A DNA stretch of 64,000 bases. Source: Verrucomicrobiota bacterium (GTDB lineage: Bacteria > Verrucomicrobiota > Verrucomicrobiia > Limisphaerales > UBA9464). The translations under genes and the position numbers were made by a program. Where the stretch lies: the NCBI GenBank assembly GCA_017309115.1, contig JAFLEF010000030.1:1-64000 (forward strand), in the 5' to 3' direction. Position 1 is the stretch's first letter, and each line of letters opens with the position of its first letter. Below are positions 9,337 to 18,400 of the stretch, piece after piece. Under the pieces are notes generated by a model, which ran no database searches, was not told where the DNA came from, and saw nothing but the letters and a program-made list of their open reading frames with translations.

Positions 9337-12300
9337 ATGCGTGTTCCCTTTCTCGCCTGTCTCTCGATTTGCGCCGTCACAGCCGTGATTTGGGCCGAGC
9401 CACTGCCGGGTTCTCGCGCCCCGGCGGCGACCGTGGATTTTGCCTCGGAGGTGCAGCCCATTCTGTCCAAGAAGTGCTTCGCCTGCCATGGCGCCGATGA
9501 AGGGTCCCGCAAAGCCAAACTGCGTCTGGATTCCTTTGCCGAAGCCACCCGACCACGGACTCCTCGGGCGGCCGTGGTGCCCGGCGGAGCGAAAGACAGC
9601 GAGTTAACGCATCGGATCCACTCGCAGGATCCCGAGGAGATAATGCCGCCGCCGGAACTGAAGAATCCTTTGACCGATGCCGAGCGGGAGATCTTAGAGC
9701 GGTGGATCGACCAAGGAGCTGAGTATTCCCCGCACTGGGCGTGGACTCCGCCGGTTCGACCGCCCCTGCCGCCGGTGGTGAATCGGGGATGGGCTCGGAA
9801 CGGAATTGACCGGTTTGTGGCGGCGAAATTGGACGAGGTGGGATTGGAACCGTCCCCGGCGGCGGATCGGCATGTGTTGATTCGCCGGTTGTCGTTGGAC
9901 CTGACCGGACTTCCTCCGTCAGCCGAAGACGTGGCGGCCTTTGTTAACGACCGGAGCCCCCAAGCCTACGAAGCCGCCGTCGATCGCCTGCTGGCCTCGC
10001 CGCATTTTGGCGAACGTTGGGCCCGGATATGGATGGACCTGGGACGTTACGCCGACTCCGCCGGTTACGGTTCGGATCCGCTGCGACCCAATATCTGGCC
10101 GTGGCGCGACTGGGTGATTGGCGCCTTGAATCGGAACCTACCGTACGACGAGTTTACGCGGGATCTTTTGGCGGGTGACCTGGTCGAGAACGCCACCGAG
10201 GAACAGAAGGTCGCCACCGCGTTTCATCGGAACACGATGACCAACACCGAGGGCGGTACGGACGACGAGGAATGGCGGGTGGCGGCGGTGAAGGATCGGG
10301 CCGGGGTGACGGCGCAGGTCTGGATGGGCCTGACCATGAACTGTGCGCAATGCCACACCCACAAGTTCGATCCGATCACCCATCGCGAGTACTACTCGTT
10401 CTATTCCTTCTTCAATCAGACCGCGGACTTCGATCAGCCGGACGAGCGTCCGACTATGCCGGTTTACTCTGCGGTGGAACGTCAGCGCCGGGATGAACTT
10501 AAGGCGGCGATTGAACGGGTGGAGACGGAGTACTTGGCGCCGAATCCGGCGTTCGACGCCGAGTTGATCGCCTGGGCGGCGAAGGCGGCCGTTCCGGTGC
10601 CGTGGCAACCACTGGTACCCACGACTGTGATATCGGTGGCGACCAACGCCCCAACGTTTAACACGGAGGCGGACGGAACCATCCGGGTGGGTGGACCGGT
10701 ATCGGCCCGCGACACCTATGCCCTCACCGCTCCGGTGTCATTGCCCCGCCTCACCGCGGTGCAGGTGGAGGCGTTGACCGATCCGGCGTTGCCGCACAAC
10801 GGGCCTGGTCGGTCGGAGTCGGGAGCCTTTGTGCTCAATGATCTTCGGCTGGAATTGATTCCCGCCTCGGCCGAAGCGCGTCCGGTTCGTTTTGTCCGAC
10901 TTGAAGCGCCGGGTGACGGTCGGATTCTAAGTCTGGCGGAAGTTCAGGTCTCCTCGGGAGGCGCTAATGTGGCGTCGCAGGGGACGGCTCGGCAGTCCAG
11001 CACCGACTTTGGCGGCGACGCGGCGCGGGCGGTGGATGGCAACACGGACGGACAATACGATGCCGCCAAATCGACCACCCACACCCGGACCGAGAAGGAT
11101 CCTTGGTGGGAACTCGACTTGGGCAAGGAACAGCCAGTGGAATCGGTGGCGATTTGGAATCGAACTGATCCCGGAGTCGGGGTTCGCCTGGCCAATACCC
11201 GGGTCCTGCTCCTAGATGCTCAGCGGAAGCCAGTGTGGCAGGGATTGTTGGAAGCCGCGCCGGCCCCCATGACCCAGGTGGGGCCGAGCTCGCCTCAGTT
11301 GCTGCCGCTGGTGCGAGCCTCGGCTGATTCCAGTGCCGGCGATTCTGCGGCGGGCGAGGCCGTGGATGGCGATCCCGGGCGGAACTCGGGCTGGTCACCG
11401 AGCAGTCCGGGAACGTCGCATCGTTGGACGGCGGAGTTGGCGGAGCCCTTGAATCTGAGCGGTCAGGCCCGGATTCGCGTCACCCTGGCGCAGAACTACG
11501 GAGAACAACGCACCCTGGGTCGATTCCGCGTGGCGGTGACAGATCAGCCCGCCCCGGTGCGAACCTTGCCGGGCCACCTGGAGACGATCGTCCGGATGAG
11601 TCCGGATCAGTGGACGGAATCCCAAAAGGCCACCCTGGCCGAATTCTACCGACCCGAATCCCAGACCTTGGGCGGGAAGGCGCGGGAGTTGGTCGACCTG
11701 CGAGCCCAGCGCGCCGCCATTCGCGGAACGCCGCTTCCGGTTCTGCGCGAACTCGAGCCGGCGTCCTTGCGGGCCACCCGGGTGCTCAATAAGGGCAATT
11801 TCCTGGACCCCGGCGAGCCCGTGCCGCCCGGAGTGCCCGGGGCCTTCCATGCCTGGCCGGCGAACGCGCCGACGAATCGGTTGGGCTTGGTGCAGTGGCT
11901 GATGGCTCCGGACAATCCGTTGACGGCCCGGGTAGCGGTCAATCGGACTTGGGCCCAGCTCCTGGGTCAGGCCTTGGTCGAGACCGAGGAAGACTTCGGA
12001 ACCCAGGGAACCTTACCCACCAACCGGCCGTTGCTGGACTGGCTGGCGGTCAGCTTCCAAACGGCGCCGACGGCCGGAGCTGCCCGGGATCCGTTTCATC
12101 CGGAATTGGGTTGGGACTTTAAGGCGTTGGTCCGACTGATCGTGACGTCGGCCACCTACCGCCAGTCGTCCGTGCTGACCCCAGACCGTTTGGAGAAGGA
12201 TCCGCTCAATAAGTACTACTCCCGGGCTCCGCGACGGCGTCTGGATGCCGAGACGGTGCGCGACCAGGCCCTAACGCTGAGTGGCTTGCTGAGTCGGAAA

Positions 12301-12855
12301 GTCGGGGGACCGAGCGTTTATCCGTATCAGCCCGAAGGCCTCTGGCGGGCGGCGTTCAATGGGGAACGCAGCTGGGTTCCCAGCGAGGGTGAGGATCGCT
12401 ATCGCCGCGGCATTTACACCTTCTGGCGACGGACCGTGCCTTATCCGAGCATGGCGACCTTCGACGCGCCCAGCCGGGAAGCGTGTACGCTGCGTCGTCA
12501 GCCCACCAACACGCCGTTGCAGGCCTTTGTCACGTTGAACGATCCGGTCTTCGTGGAGTGTGCCCAAGCGTTGGGTCGGTGGTTGGCGGGACAACCGGGG
12601 ACGGTGGCGGATCGGGTTCGTCAGGGCTTGGAGCGGGTGTTGGCCCGGCCGGCGTCGAAGCAGGCTGTGCGCGAACTGACCGACCTCTACCAAGCCGAAT
12701 TGGCGGGCTATCAGGGTCAGCAGGACGGAGCCCGGCAACTGGCGACCGAGCCATTGGGACCGCTCCCGCCGGAGCTGACCCCGGAGTCAGCCGCCGCCTG
12801 GACGACGGTGGCCAACGTGCTGCTGAATTTGGACGGCGTGCTCACGAAGAACTGA
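9337..12855 (+). CDS. Secreted cytochrome c-type DUF1549/DUF1553 protein
   Basis: 1172 residues from ATG 9337; a GTG at 9325 is an alternative. The signal peptide covers about residues 1-20. Next come a planctomycete cytochrome C-type domain with CFACH (Cys47, Cys50, His51), a DUF1549 region (about 150-350) with a second haem-type motif CAQCHTHKFDP, and a discoidin-like F5/8 type C segment (about 515-630, ASQGTARQSSTDF and WWELDLGKE). The C-terminal DUF1553 region (about 845-1150) has NPLTARVAVNR and TLRRQPTNTPLQAF. These families are abundant in Planctomycetes and Verrucomicrobia; a role in oxidising polysaccharides or alcohols has been proposed but not settled. It usually pairs with a DUF1501 gene, which is absent here. 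Confidence 0.9.
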   Translation: MRVPFLACLSICAVTAVIWAEPLPGSRAPAATVDFASEVQPILSKKCFACHGADEGSRKAKLRLDSFAEATRPRTPRAAVVPGGAKDSELTHRIHSQDPEEIMPPPELKNPLTDAEREILERWIDQGAEYSPHWAWTPPVRPPLPPVVNRGWARNGIDRFVAAKLDEVGLEPSPAADRHVLIRRLSLDLTGLPPSAEDVAAFVNDRSPQAYEAAVDRLLASPHFGERWARIWMDLGRYADSAGYGSDPLRPNIWPWRDWVIGALNRNLPYDEFTRDLLAGDLVENATEEQKVATAFHRNTMTNTEGGTDDEEWRVAAVKDRAGVTAQVWMGLTMNCAQCHTHKFDPITHREYYSFYSFFNQTADFDQPDERPTMPVYSAVERQRRDELKAAIERVETEYLAPNPAFDAELIAWAAKAAVPVPWQPLVPTTVISVATNAPTFNTEADGTIRVGGPVSARDTYALTAPVSLPRLTAVQVEALTDPALPHNGPGRSESGAFVLNDLRLELIPASAEARPVRFVRLEAPGDGRILSLAEVQVSSGGANVASQGTARQSSTDFGGDAARAVDGNTDGQYDAAKSTTHTRTEKDPWWELDLGKEQPVESVAIWNRTDPGVGVRLANTRVLLLDAQRKPVWQGLLEAAPAPMTQVGPSSPQLLPLVRASADSSAGDSAAGEAVDGDPGRNSGWSPSSPGTSHRWTAELAEPLNLSGQARIRVTLAQNYGEQRTLGRFRVAVTDQPAPVRTLPGHLETIVRMSPDQWTESQKATLAEFYRPESQTLGGKARELVDLRAQRAAIRGTPLPVLRELEPASLRATRVLNKGNFLDPGEPVPPGVPGAFHAWPANAPTNRLGLVQWLMAPDNPLTARVAVNRTWAQLLGQALVETEEDFGTQGTLPTNRPLLDWLAVSFQTAPTAGAARDPFHPELGWDFKALVRLIVTSATYRQSSVLTPDRLEKDPLNKYYSRAPRRRLDAETVRDQALTLSGLLSRKVGGPSVYPYQPEGLWRAAFNGERSWVPSEGEDRYRRGIYTFWRRTVPYPSMATFDAPSREACTLRRQPTNTPLQAFVTLNDPVFVECAQALGRWLAGQPGTVADRVRQGLERVLARPASKQAVRELTDLYQAELAGYQGQQDGARQLATEPLGPLPPELTPESAAAWTTVANVLLNLDGVLTKN

Positions 12856-12906
12856 TGCTGACCGTCAGAAATCCTTCAGGGTTCCTCAATCTGTGGGACA
12901 TGAGCA

Positions 12907-12934
12907 TTGACGCGGCGACCTTGGTTGATAGCTT
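12907..12934 (+). promoter_or_regulatory. Candidate rpmH promoter
   Basis: TTGACG (12907-12912) is followed after 16 bases by TAGCTT (12929-12934), about 35 bases before the rpmH start. The -35 element is close to consensus and the -10 element is poor. The position suits a housekeeping promoter for the rpmH-rnpA-yidD-yidC-jag cluster. Confidence 0.3.
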
Positions 12935-12969
12935 TCGCGGCTCGCTCCAGCCGGGAGCCCCTGTCTATC

Positions 12970-13107
12970 ATGAAACGTCAGTACCAGCCTTCTAAGATTC
13001 GACGCGTCCGCCAGCACGGTTTCCGTGCCCGCATGGCCACCAAGAGCGGTCGCATGATCCTCAACCGTCGTCGCCGGCTGGGTCGCAAGCGTTTGACTCC
13101 GGTTTGA
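12970..13107 (+). CDS. rpmH: 50S ribosomal protein L34
   Basis: 45 residues, very basic, with the complete L34 pattern: [19 protein letters not shown] at the N-terminus, then [22 protein letters not shown]. The length is normal. It heads the conserved rpmH-rnpA-yidD-yidC-jag cluster, which in many bacteria lies near the replication origin. No dnaA gene or clear DnaA-box cluster is present here. Confidence 0.97.
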   Translation: MKRQYQPSKIRRVRQHGFRARMATKSGRMILNRRRRLGRKRLTPV

Positions 13108-13127
13108 GTCGTTGACGAGTGCTCGTC

Positions 13128-13532
13128 ATGTCCGCGACGCCTCGTCCCCGGTTGCGTCTGCGCCGGGAACAACGGCTGCGGGCGGGACGAGACTTTGTCC
13201 GTCTCAAGGAAGAGGGAAGACGACAGGTTCAGGGTTGCCTGATTCTCAATTGGGAGTTGGCCACTGAACCGAATCCCACCTCCCGGGTGGGGGTTGTGAC
13301 CAGCAAATCGATCGGTGGCGCCGTGGTGCGCAATCGGGCTCGACGACTGCTTCGGGAGACGTTTCGCCGCCATCAGTGGGATTTTCGGCAGCCGGTAACC
13401 GCCATTTTGGTGGCTCGCCGATCCATCGCGGGCAAGACTTACTCCCAGGTGGAGAAGGATTTCCTGACCGCCCTCCGTCTGGCCCGCTTGGTCGGCGACA
13501 GCGCGCCGCTCCCGCCCACCACCCCGGCATGA
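13128..13532 (+). CDS. rnpA: Ribonuclease P protein component
   Basis: 134 residues from ATG 13128 ([17 protein letters not shown]); a GTG at 13119 would add three residues. The protein supports the RNase P RNA in 5' processing of tRNA. The family features are an N-terminal [13 protein letters not shown], the central [28 protein letters not shown] with the basic RNR motif, and a C-terminal helix. It starts 20 bases after rpmH and its stop overlaps the yidD start (ATGA). Confidence 0.95.
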   Translation: MSATPRPRLRLRREQRLRAGRDFVRLKEEGRRQVQGCLILNWELATEPNPTSRVGVVTSKSIGGAVVRNRARRLLRETFRRHQWDFRQPVTAILVARRSIAGKTYSQVEKDFLTALRLARLVGDSAPLPPTTPA

Positions 13533-13786
13533 ATCCACTTCGCGTCAGTTTGCTGCTGGTGTTGCGGACCTATCGGATCCTGGTGTCGCCGGTGAAGAAC
13601 GCGGTTCTGGGAATTCACGGGGCGTGCCGGTTTTACCCCACCTGTTCGGCCTACGCCGAAGAAGCCGTCCAACGTCACGGGGTGGTCTGCGGGGTCGCTC
13701 TCGCCACCCGCCGGATCTGCCGGTGTCATCCGTGGGGCGGTTCGGGAATCGACCGGGTTCCCGAGACGGTACGAATCATTTCCTGA
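13529..13786 (+). CDS. yidD: Membrane protein insertion efficiency factor YidD
   Basis: 85 residues. The family signature is intact: an amphipathic or weakly hydrophobic N-terminus, [19 protein letters not shown] and [18 protein letters not shown]. YidD helps YidC-dependent insertion of inner-membrane proteins. Its start overlaps the rnpA stop and it lies nine bases ahead of yidC, matching the textbook gene order. Confidence 0.95.
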   Translation: MNPLRVSLLLVLRTYRILVSPVKNAVLGIHGACRFYPTCSAYAEEAVQRHGVVCGVALATRRICRCHPWGGSGIDRVPETVRIIS

Positions 13787-13795
13787 CTCATTCGC

Positions 13796-15622
13796 ATGGA
13801 TCGTAAAGGGATTGGAATCCTCGTTATTGCTTTTGGACTGATGCTGGCTTGGCCGGCCTTGGTTACGAAACTGTATCCGCCCAAGCCCCAGCCACCCGGG
13901 GCGACCAACAGCCTGACCCAGGTTCCCAAGGGCTCCAATGCGGTGGTCGTCCCAGGTGCGACCAATCTCCCGGTGGTTCCACCCGCCGCAGCGCTGAACC
14001 CCGCAGGTCCCCCGGCGCAGCTGCTTTCCGCGATGCCAGGCAAGACGGTCGTCCTGGAGAACGACCAGGTGCGGGCCACGTTCACGTCCCAGGGGGGCGG
14101 GTTGAAGATGGTGGAGTTGAAGGAGTATCCGGCGGTGGTCGGCTGCCGGAATCGGAGCCAAGCGCAGTCCACAGCGTTGGCCACCCTGAATGATCCTTCG
14201 TTTTCCCCGGCCTTTGTGCAGTTCGCTGCCCCAGGATTCGGAATGGATCAGGAGTTCGCCATCACCTCCGCCGGCGGAGTGGTTCGGGCGCAAAAGGATT
14301 TCCCGGGCGGACTTCGGATCATCAAGGAGTACCGCATCGCCAGCAATTACGTCTTCAAGGTCAATATCCGCTATGAGAACACCGGCACCCAGCCGGTGGC
14401 CTTGCCCGGCGGCGAATTGGTGATTGGTACGGCCTCCTCCCAGGACCGGCACGAGACCGCTGAGTGGCTCGGTGCTCACTGGTTCAACGGTTCCAGTGCC
14501 GAACACGTCAACATGTCGTATTTCGCCAATCGCTTCCTGGGATGCGTTCCGGGAACGCCTCGGACGGAATTCGTCGGCGGAGCCAGCAACGTCGTGTGGG
14601 GCGCCGTGCATAATCGCTTCTTCGCGATGATCGCGATCCCGGATCGGCCGGCCGACCAGATCATCATTCGCGATTTTCCCCTGCCCAAACCCTCTGCCAA
14701 GGAACGCGAATCCGACGGTCGACTGAATCCGGATCCCCGGGCGTACCAGGCGGCCTTGATTTTCACTTCCAGCGCGCTGGCCCCGGGTCAGTCGCAAGAG
14801 AAGAGCTTCAGTCTCTACGCTGGCCCCAAGGAGTACTTCACGTTGTCGCGAATGCGCCTGGGGTTGGAGGCGGTGATGGATTTCTCAGGCTTCACCGGCT
14901 TCTTCGCCAAGGGCCTGCTGCTGTGCCTCAACGCCCTGCATCAGTTCATCCCGTCCTACGGCTGGGCCATCATCGCCCTCACGGTGATCATCAAGGCGGT
15001 GTTCTGGCCGCTGACCGCGATCAGCACCCGCTCCATGAAGCGGATGCAGGCGATTCAGCCGGAACTCCAGGCGATTCGGGAGAAGTACAAGAACGAGCCG
15101 GCCAAACTCCAGGAGAAGACCATGGAGTGCATGAAGCGGAACAAGGTGAATCCGGCGGCGGGCTGTCTGCCTCTGCTGATTCAATTCCCGGTGTTCATCG
15201 GCTTCTTCTTCATGCTGCGAACCGCCATTGAACTGCGGGGCGCCACCTTCCTGTGGGTCTGCAATCTGGCCGAACCGGACACGCTCTTCACCATTCCCGG
15301 ACTGGGCTGGGTGCCGTTCCTCGGAATCGTGGGCGTGGGTCTGCCGTTCAACCTGCTGCCGCTACTGATGGGCTGCACCTCGCTCTGGATGGCGCATCTG
15401 ACGCCGGTGTCGCCGCAGATGGATCCGGCGCAGCAAAAGATCATGAAGTATATGCCCGTGTTCTTCGTGGTCTTCCTCTACAATTACAGCTCCGGACTGA
15501 CGCTGTACTGGACCGCCCAGAATTTGCTGAGCGTGCTGCAAACCAAGCTCACCCGCATGAACGATGCAAAGGCCAACGGAAAGGCCTCGCCACCGTCGCC
15601 TCCTCAGCGCAAAAAGGCGTGA
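13796..15622 (+). CDS. yidC: Membrane protein insertase YidC
   Basis: 608 residues. An N-terminal transmembrane anchor (about 5-22) is followed by a Pro/Ala-rich linker and a large periplasmic beta domain (about 90-340), as in Gram-negative YidC. The conserved insertase core starts near 360, with membrane segments FTGFFAKGLLLCLNAL, YGWAIIALTVIIKAVFWPL and later helices. The hallmark cytoplasmic hairpin ISTRSMKRMQAIQPELQAI is present. The C-terminus is basic. It inserts membrane proteins alone or with SecYEG. Confidence 0.96.
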   Translation: MDRKGIGILVIAFGLMLAWPALVTKLYPPKPQPPGATNSLTQVPKGSNAVVVPGATNLPVVPPAAALNPAGPPAQLLSAMPGKTVVLENDQVRATFTSQGGGLKMVELKEYPAVVGCRNRSQAQSTALATLNDPSFSPAFVQFAAPGFGMDQEFAITSAGGVVRAQKDFPGGLRIIKEYRIASNYVFKVNIRYENTGTQPVALPGGELVIGTASSQDRHETAEWLGAHWFNGSSAEHVNMSYFANRFLGCVPGTPRTEFVGGASNVVWGAVHNRFFAMIAIPDRPADQIIIRDFPLPKPSAKERESDGRLNPDPRAYQAALIFTSSALAPGQSQEKSFSLYAGPKEYFTLSRMRLGLEAVMDFSGFTGFFAKGLLLCLNALHQFIPSYGWAIIALTVIIKAVFWPLTAISTRSMKRMQAIQPELQAIREKYKNEPAKLQEKTMECMKRNKVNPAAGCLPLLIQFPVFIGFFFMLRTAIELRGATFLWVCNLAEPDTLFTIPGLGWVPFLGIVGVGLPFNLLPLLMGCTSLWMAHLTPVSPQMDPAQQKIMKYMPVFFVVFLYNYSSGLTLYWTAQNLLSVLQTKLTRMNDAKANGKASPPSPPQRKKA

Positions 15623-15661
15623 GTACCACCCGCCTTCACCCTTAGACTCCTTTCCCTTCCC

Positions 15662-16129
15662 GTGAACGAGACGCCCCAAATTGATCCCAAGGCCACGCTG
15701 GACGAGATGCTCAAAACGCTCGGCTTCAGTGTCACCATTGAGGAACGGCCGATGGACGACCAGATCCTGCTCGACATCCAAACGGATGATCCGGGCCGGT
15801 TGATTGGTCGGTCCGGTCAGACCCTCAGTGAGTTGCAGTATCTGCTCAACCGCCTGGTCTTCCACCACGACGCCAAGATCCCCCGGATCATCCTGGATGT
15901 CTGCGGCTACCGTCAGCAGGCCCGGGACCAACTCATCAAACGCGCCATGGAGACGGCCGAGAAGGTGCGCCGGTGGGGTGACGTCCTGGAATTGGAGCCG
16001 ATGAATGCCTACGACCGTTGGGTTGTGCACAATGCGCTCAAGGACGATCCCGATGTCGAGACCTCCAGTGTCGAGGTCGAGGGCAGCGACAAGAAGGTCA
16101 TTCTGATTCGTCCCCGACGTCGGGCCTGA
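15662..16129 (+). CDS. jag: Jag/KhpB-type KH-R3H RNA-binding protein
   Basis: 155 residues from a GTG. A KH domain with the RLIGRSGQTLSELQYLLN loop (about 45-65) is followed by an R3H domain: RWVVHNALKDDP, with Arg and His spaced as in the family, then an SVEVEGSDKKVILI tail. The N-terminal Jag_N domain of Gram-positive homologues is missing, which is usual for short forms. It follows yidC by 39 bases. The protein probably binds RNA and is linked to cell elongation and division in other bacteria. Confidence 0.92.
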   Translation: MNETPQIDPKATLDEMLKTLGFSVTIEERPMDDQILLDIQTDDPGRLIGRSGQTLSELQYLLNRLVFHHDAKIPRIILDVCGYRQQARDQLIKRAMETAEKVRRWGDVLELEPMNAYDRWVVHNALKDDPDVETSSVEVEGSDKKVILIRPRRRA

Positions 16130-16157
16130 GTTCGGGGCTTCGCGGGATCGTTTGCCT

Positions 16158-18083
16158 ATGCGTTCCCCCGAAGCAGAACCGAGTTTTCCGGAACGGCCCG
16201 TCCAGCGGTGGCTGCGCGCGGGTCCGCTGGAACTGATTCTGGAGGAGGGCGACCTCCGGTATGTGCGCTTCGGCGACCAGGAATTGGTGCGCCGACTGTA
16301 TGGCGCGGTGCGGGATGCCAACTGGGGCACGGTGCCGGGAGTGCTTTCCAAGGTAGTTCTCCAAAAGGCTGCTGACTCCTTCTCGCTGACCTACACCAGC
16401 ACCCATCAGCAGGGCGATATCGACTGGGTTTGGGAGGCGACAATCACCGGGAGTTCTGCGGGCGAGATTCGGTTCGAGTTTGCGGGCGAAGCCCGGTCCA
16501 CGTTTCGACGCAATCGGATTGGCCTGTGCGTGCTGCATCCGGCGAATCTGGCCGGTCAGGAAGTGGCCGTGGTCCGCCAAGACGGACGGGCGGATCGAAT
16601 CCGGTTTCCGAACCTGATTGAGCCCCAGCAGCCCATCCCCGGTTGGGAAACTCTGGGGCGCCTGTCTTGGGACGTGGTTCCCGGAGTGGTGGCGGAGTTG
16701 GAATTCATCGGCGACGAGTTTGAAACGGAGGACCAACGAAACTGGATCGACGCCAGCTTCAAGACCTTCAGCACGCCGTTGCGGCTGCCGTTCCCGGTGG
16801 AGGTTCCGGCGGGCACCCGCGTGCGGCAGGAAGTGATCCTGCGGCTGAAGGGTTGTCCGGTTCCAAGGGCCAGGACTGATTCCCGCGGGCCGGTGGAGAT
16901 CACGGCGGGAACCGAACGCCAGCGACTGCCCTCGCTTGGTCTGATGGTGGCCACCCCGGTGCAACCGCTGACCGCGCTTGAAGTGGCACTGTTGGAACGG
17001 CTGAGCCTCTGGCATCTGCGGGTGGACATCCGCCTGGCCGATCCCACGTGGCCCGTGGTGTTGGCCCTGGCGGTCGAACAGGCGGCGCTGCTGGCAACTC
17101 CCCTGGAACTCGCCGTTCATCTGCCGCGGCAGGGTGGCCCGGACCTGCTGCGGGATCTCGCGGTCCGCTTGGGACGGTCCAAGTGCGACGTGGTGCGAAT
17201 TCTCGCCTTTCGGGAGGGCGAACGAACGGCCTCGACGGAGGTCCGCGACTGGATTCGCGAGCATCTGGGATTCCTGGAGGTCCCAATCGGCGCGGGAACC
17301 GATGGCGACTTCTGTCAGTTGAACCAGAACCGGCCAGAGCCGCCGGTGGAGTTCGTGCACTGGTCGATGAATCCCCAGGTTCACGCGTCGGATCTGACCT
17401 CCATCCTGGAAACTCCGGAGGCGATTCCCGCTCAGATTCGCACGGCGCAGGCGTGGTATCCGGAGGTTCCCCTGGTCGTGTCCCCGGTGACGCTAAAGCA
17501 GCGTTTCAATCCGGTGGCCACCACGGCAGCGCTCGCGACCACTTCCGAGGACCTGCCGCCGTCGGTGGATCGCCGGCAGGGCAGCATTCTCACGGCGGGC
17601 TGGACGCTGGCGGTCCTGAAGGCGCTGGCGGAAGCGGGGGTGGAAAGTGTAACCCTCTTCGAAACCGTGGGCTGGCGCGGGGTGGTGGAACGCGAAACGG
17701 GTTCGGCGTGGAACGGCCAGGCGAACTATCAGCCCGGGCAGGTGTTTCCGGTGTACTACGTTCTCGGGTGGCTCACTGCCTTTGGCAACGGTGAGGTGTG
17801 GGCAAGCCGCAGCAGCGATCCACGGCGAGTGGAAGTGCTGGTGCTGACTCGGAAAGATCAGGTGGCCGTGCTGCTGTTCAATCTGACAGCGGAGACCCAG
17901 ACCGTCCGCCTGCGGGGCTTCGGGACGTTGACGCATCACCATTCCATTCCCTGGGAATCGGCGGAGTGGACATCTCGGCCGGAGACCTTCCTGCGGGCGT
18001 CAGGCCGGCGTTTGGAACCGCAGTCTGGAGACGTTCGTGAGGTTTCCCTGGAGCCCTATGGATTCCATCAACTGCTGGGCTAG
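16158..18083 (+). CDS. D-apionate lactonase-like protein (ApnL family)
   Basis: 641 residues from ATG 16158; a TTG at 16152 is also in frame. No signal peptide is seen. The N-terminal beta domain has RYVRFGDQELVRRLYGAVRD, RNRIGLCVLHPANLAG and FETEDQRNWIDASFKTF, which I recall as typical of the D-apionate lactonase family. A TIM-barrel-like middle part and a short beta C-terminal domain follow. ApnL opens D-apionolactone in the breakdown of apiose, a branched sugar of plant cell walls. No other apn gene is nearby. The assignment rests on remembered motifs; the safe alternative is a conserved hypothetical carbohydrate-active protein. Confidence 0.55.
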   Translation: MRSPEAEPSFPERPVQRWLRAGPLELILEEGDLRYVRFGDQELVRRLYGAVRDANWGTVPGVLSKVVLQKAADSFSLTYTSTHQQGDIDWVWEATITGSSAGEIRFEFAGEARSTFRRNRIGLCVLHPANLAGQEVAVVRQDGRADRIRFPNLIEPQQPIPGWETLGRLSWDVVPGVVAELEFIGDEFETEDQRNWIDASFKTFSTPLRLPFPVEVPAGTRVRQEVILRLKGCPVPRARTDSRGPVEITAGTERQRLPSLGLMVATPVQPLTALEVALLERLSLWHLRVDIRLADPTWPVVLALAVEQAALLATPLELAVHLPRQGGPDLLRDLAVRLGRSKCDVVRILAFREGERTASTEVRDWIREHLGFLEVPIGAGTDGDFCQLNQNRPEPPVEFVHWSMNPQVHASDLTSILETPEAIPAQIRTAQAWYPEVPLVVSPVTLKQRFNPVATTAALATTSEDLPPSVDRRQGSILTAGWTLAVLKALAEAGVESVTLFETVGWRGVVERETGSAWNGQANYQPGQVFPVYYVLGWLTAFGNGEVWASRSSDPRRVEVLVLTRKDQVAVLLFNLTAETQTVRLRGFGTLTHHHSIPWESAEWTSRPETFLRASGRRLEPQSGDVREVSLEPYGFHQLLG

Positions 18084-18400
18084 CCGGGGAGGGGGACGGG
18101 AGAGCGGGAGAAAGTGGGAGGGGGAGACTTGGAGAGACGGTGAAGGAGTCGCGAAGCGTTTGGAGTGCGCCAGCCCTCTGGCGCTTTGGGGCGCGTCGAT
18201 GCCAGGTGGCCGCCAGAGTTACTCACGTCCAGCCGCCGGCCGAAAAGCGATCAACTCGGAGGGAAGGGAGGTTTATCCGCAGATTCAGCACAGATTGGAC
18301 GCAGATTTTTTCTGAAACGCTGAAAAAATCTGCGTCCAATCTGCTGAATCTGCGGTTCCAATGGCCTCTTTCCATTCGCGGTGGGCCACTGGATTCCGGC
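18084..18400. repeat. Repeat-rich spacer between convergent genes
   Basis: No gene. From about 18100 there are simple repeats of GGGAGA type, then at about 18153-18195 the hairpin module GCGCCAGCCCTCTGGCGC also found near 112-128. The right half is the long inverted repeat annotated separately at 18277-18355. Confidence 0.6.
18277..18355. terminator. Long inverted repeat, possible bidirectional terminator
   Basis: The left arm (18277-18311) and right arm (18323-18355) are complementary over about 33 bases with one two-base bulge, around an 11-base loop. The arms start CCGCAGATTCAG and end with a run of T on one side and A on the other. The repeat sits between two convergent genes, so it could end transcription from both sides. 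The CGCAGATT word also occurs near 2310 and 37899, so the hairpin is also part of a dispersed family. Confidence 0.6.

Noticed and set aside
12856-12969. Replication origin beside rpmH
   Set aside because: rpmH is often near oriC, but no dnaA or dnaN gene, AT-rich stretch or cluster of TTATNCACA boxes was found.
12530-12995. Overlapping small open frames at the end of the DUF1553 gene
   Set aside because: Frame shadows without conserved sequence.
13439-14797. Minus-strand open frame opposite yidD-yidC
   Set aside because: No domain. The plus strand carries well-known conserved genes.
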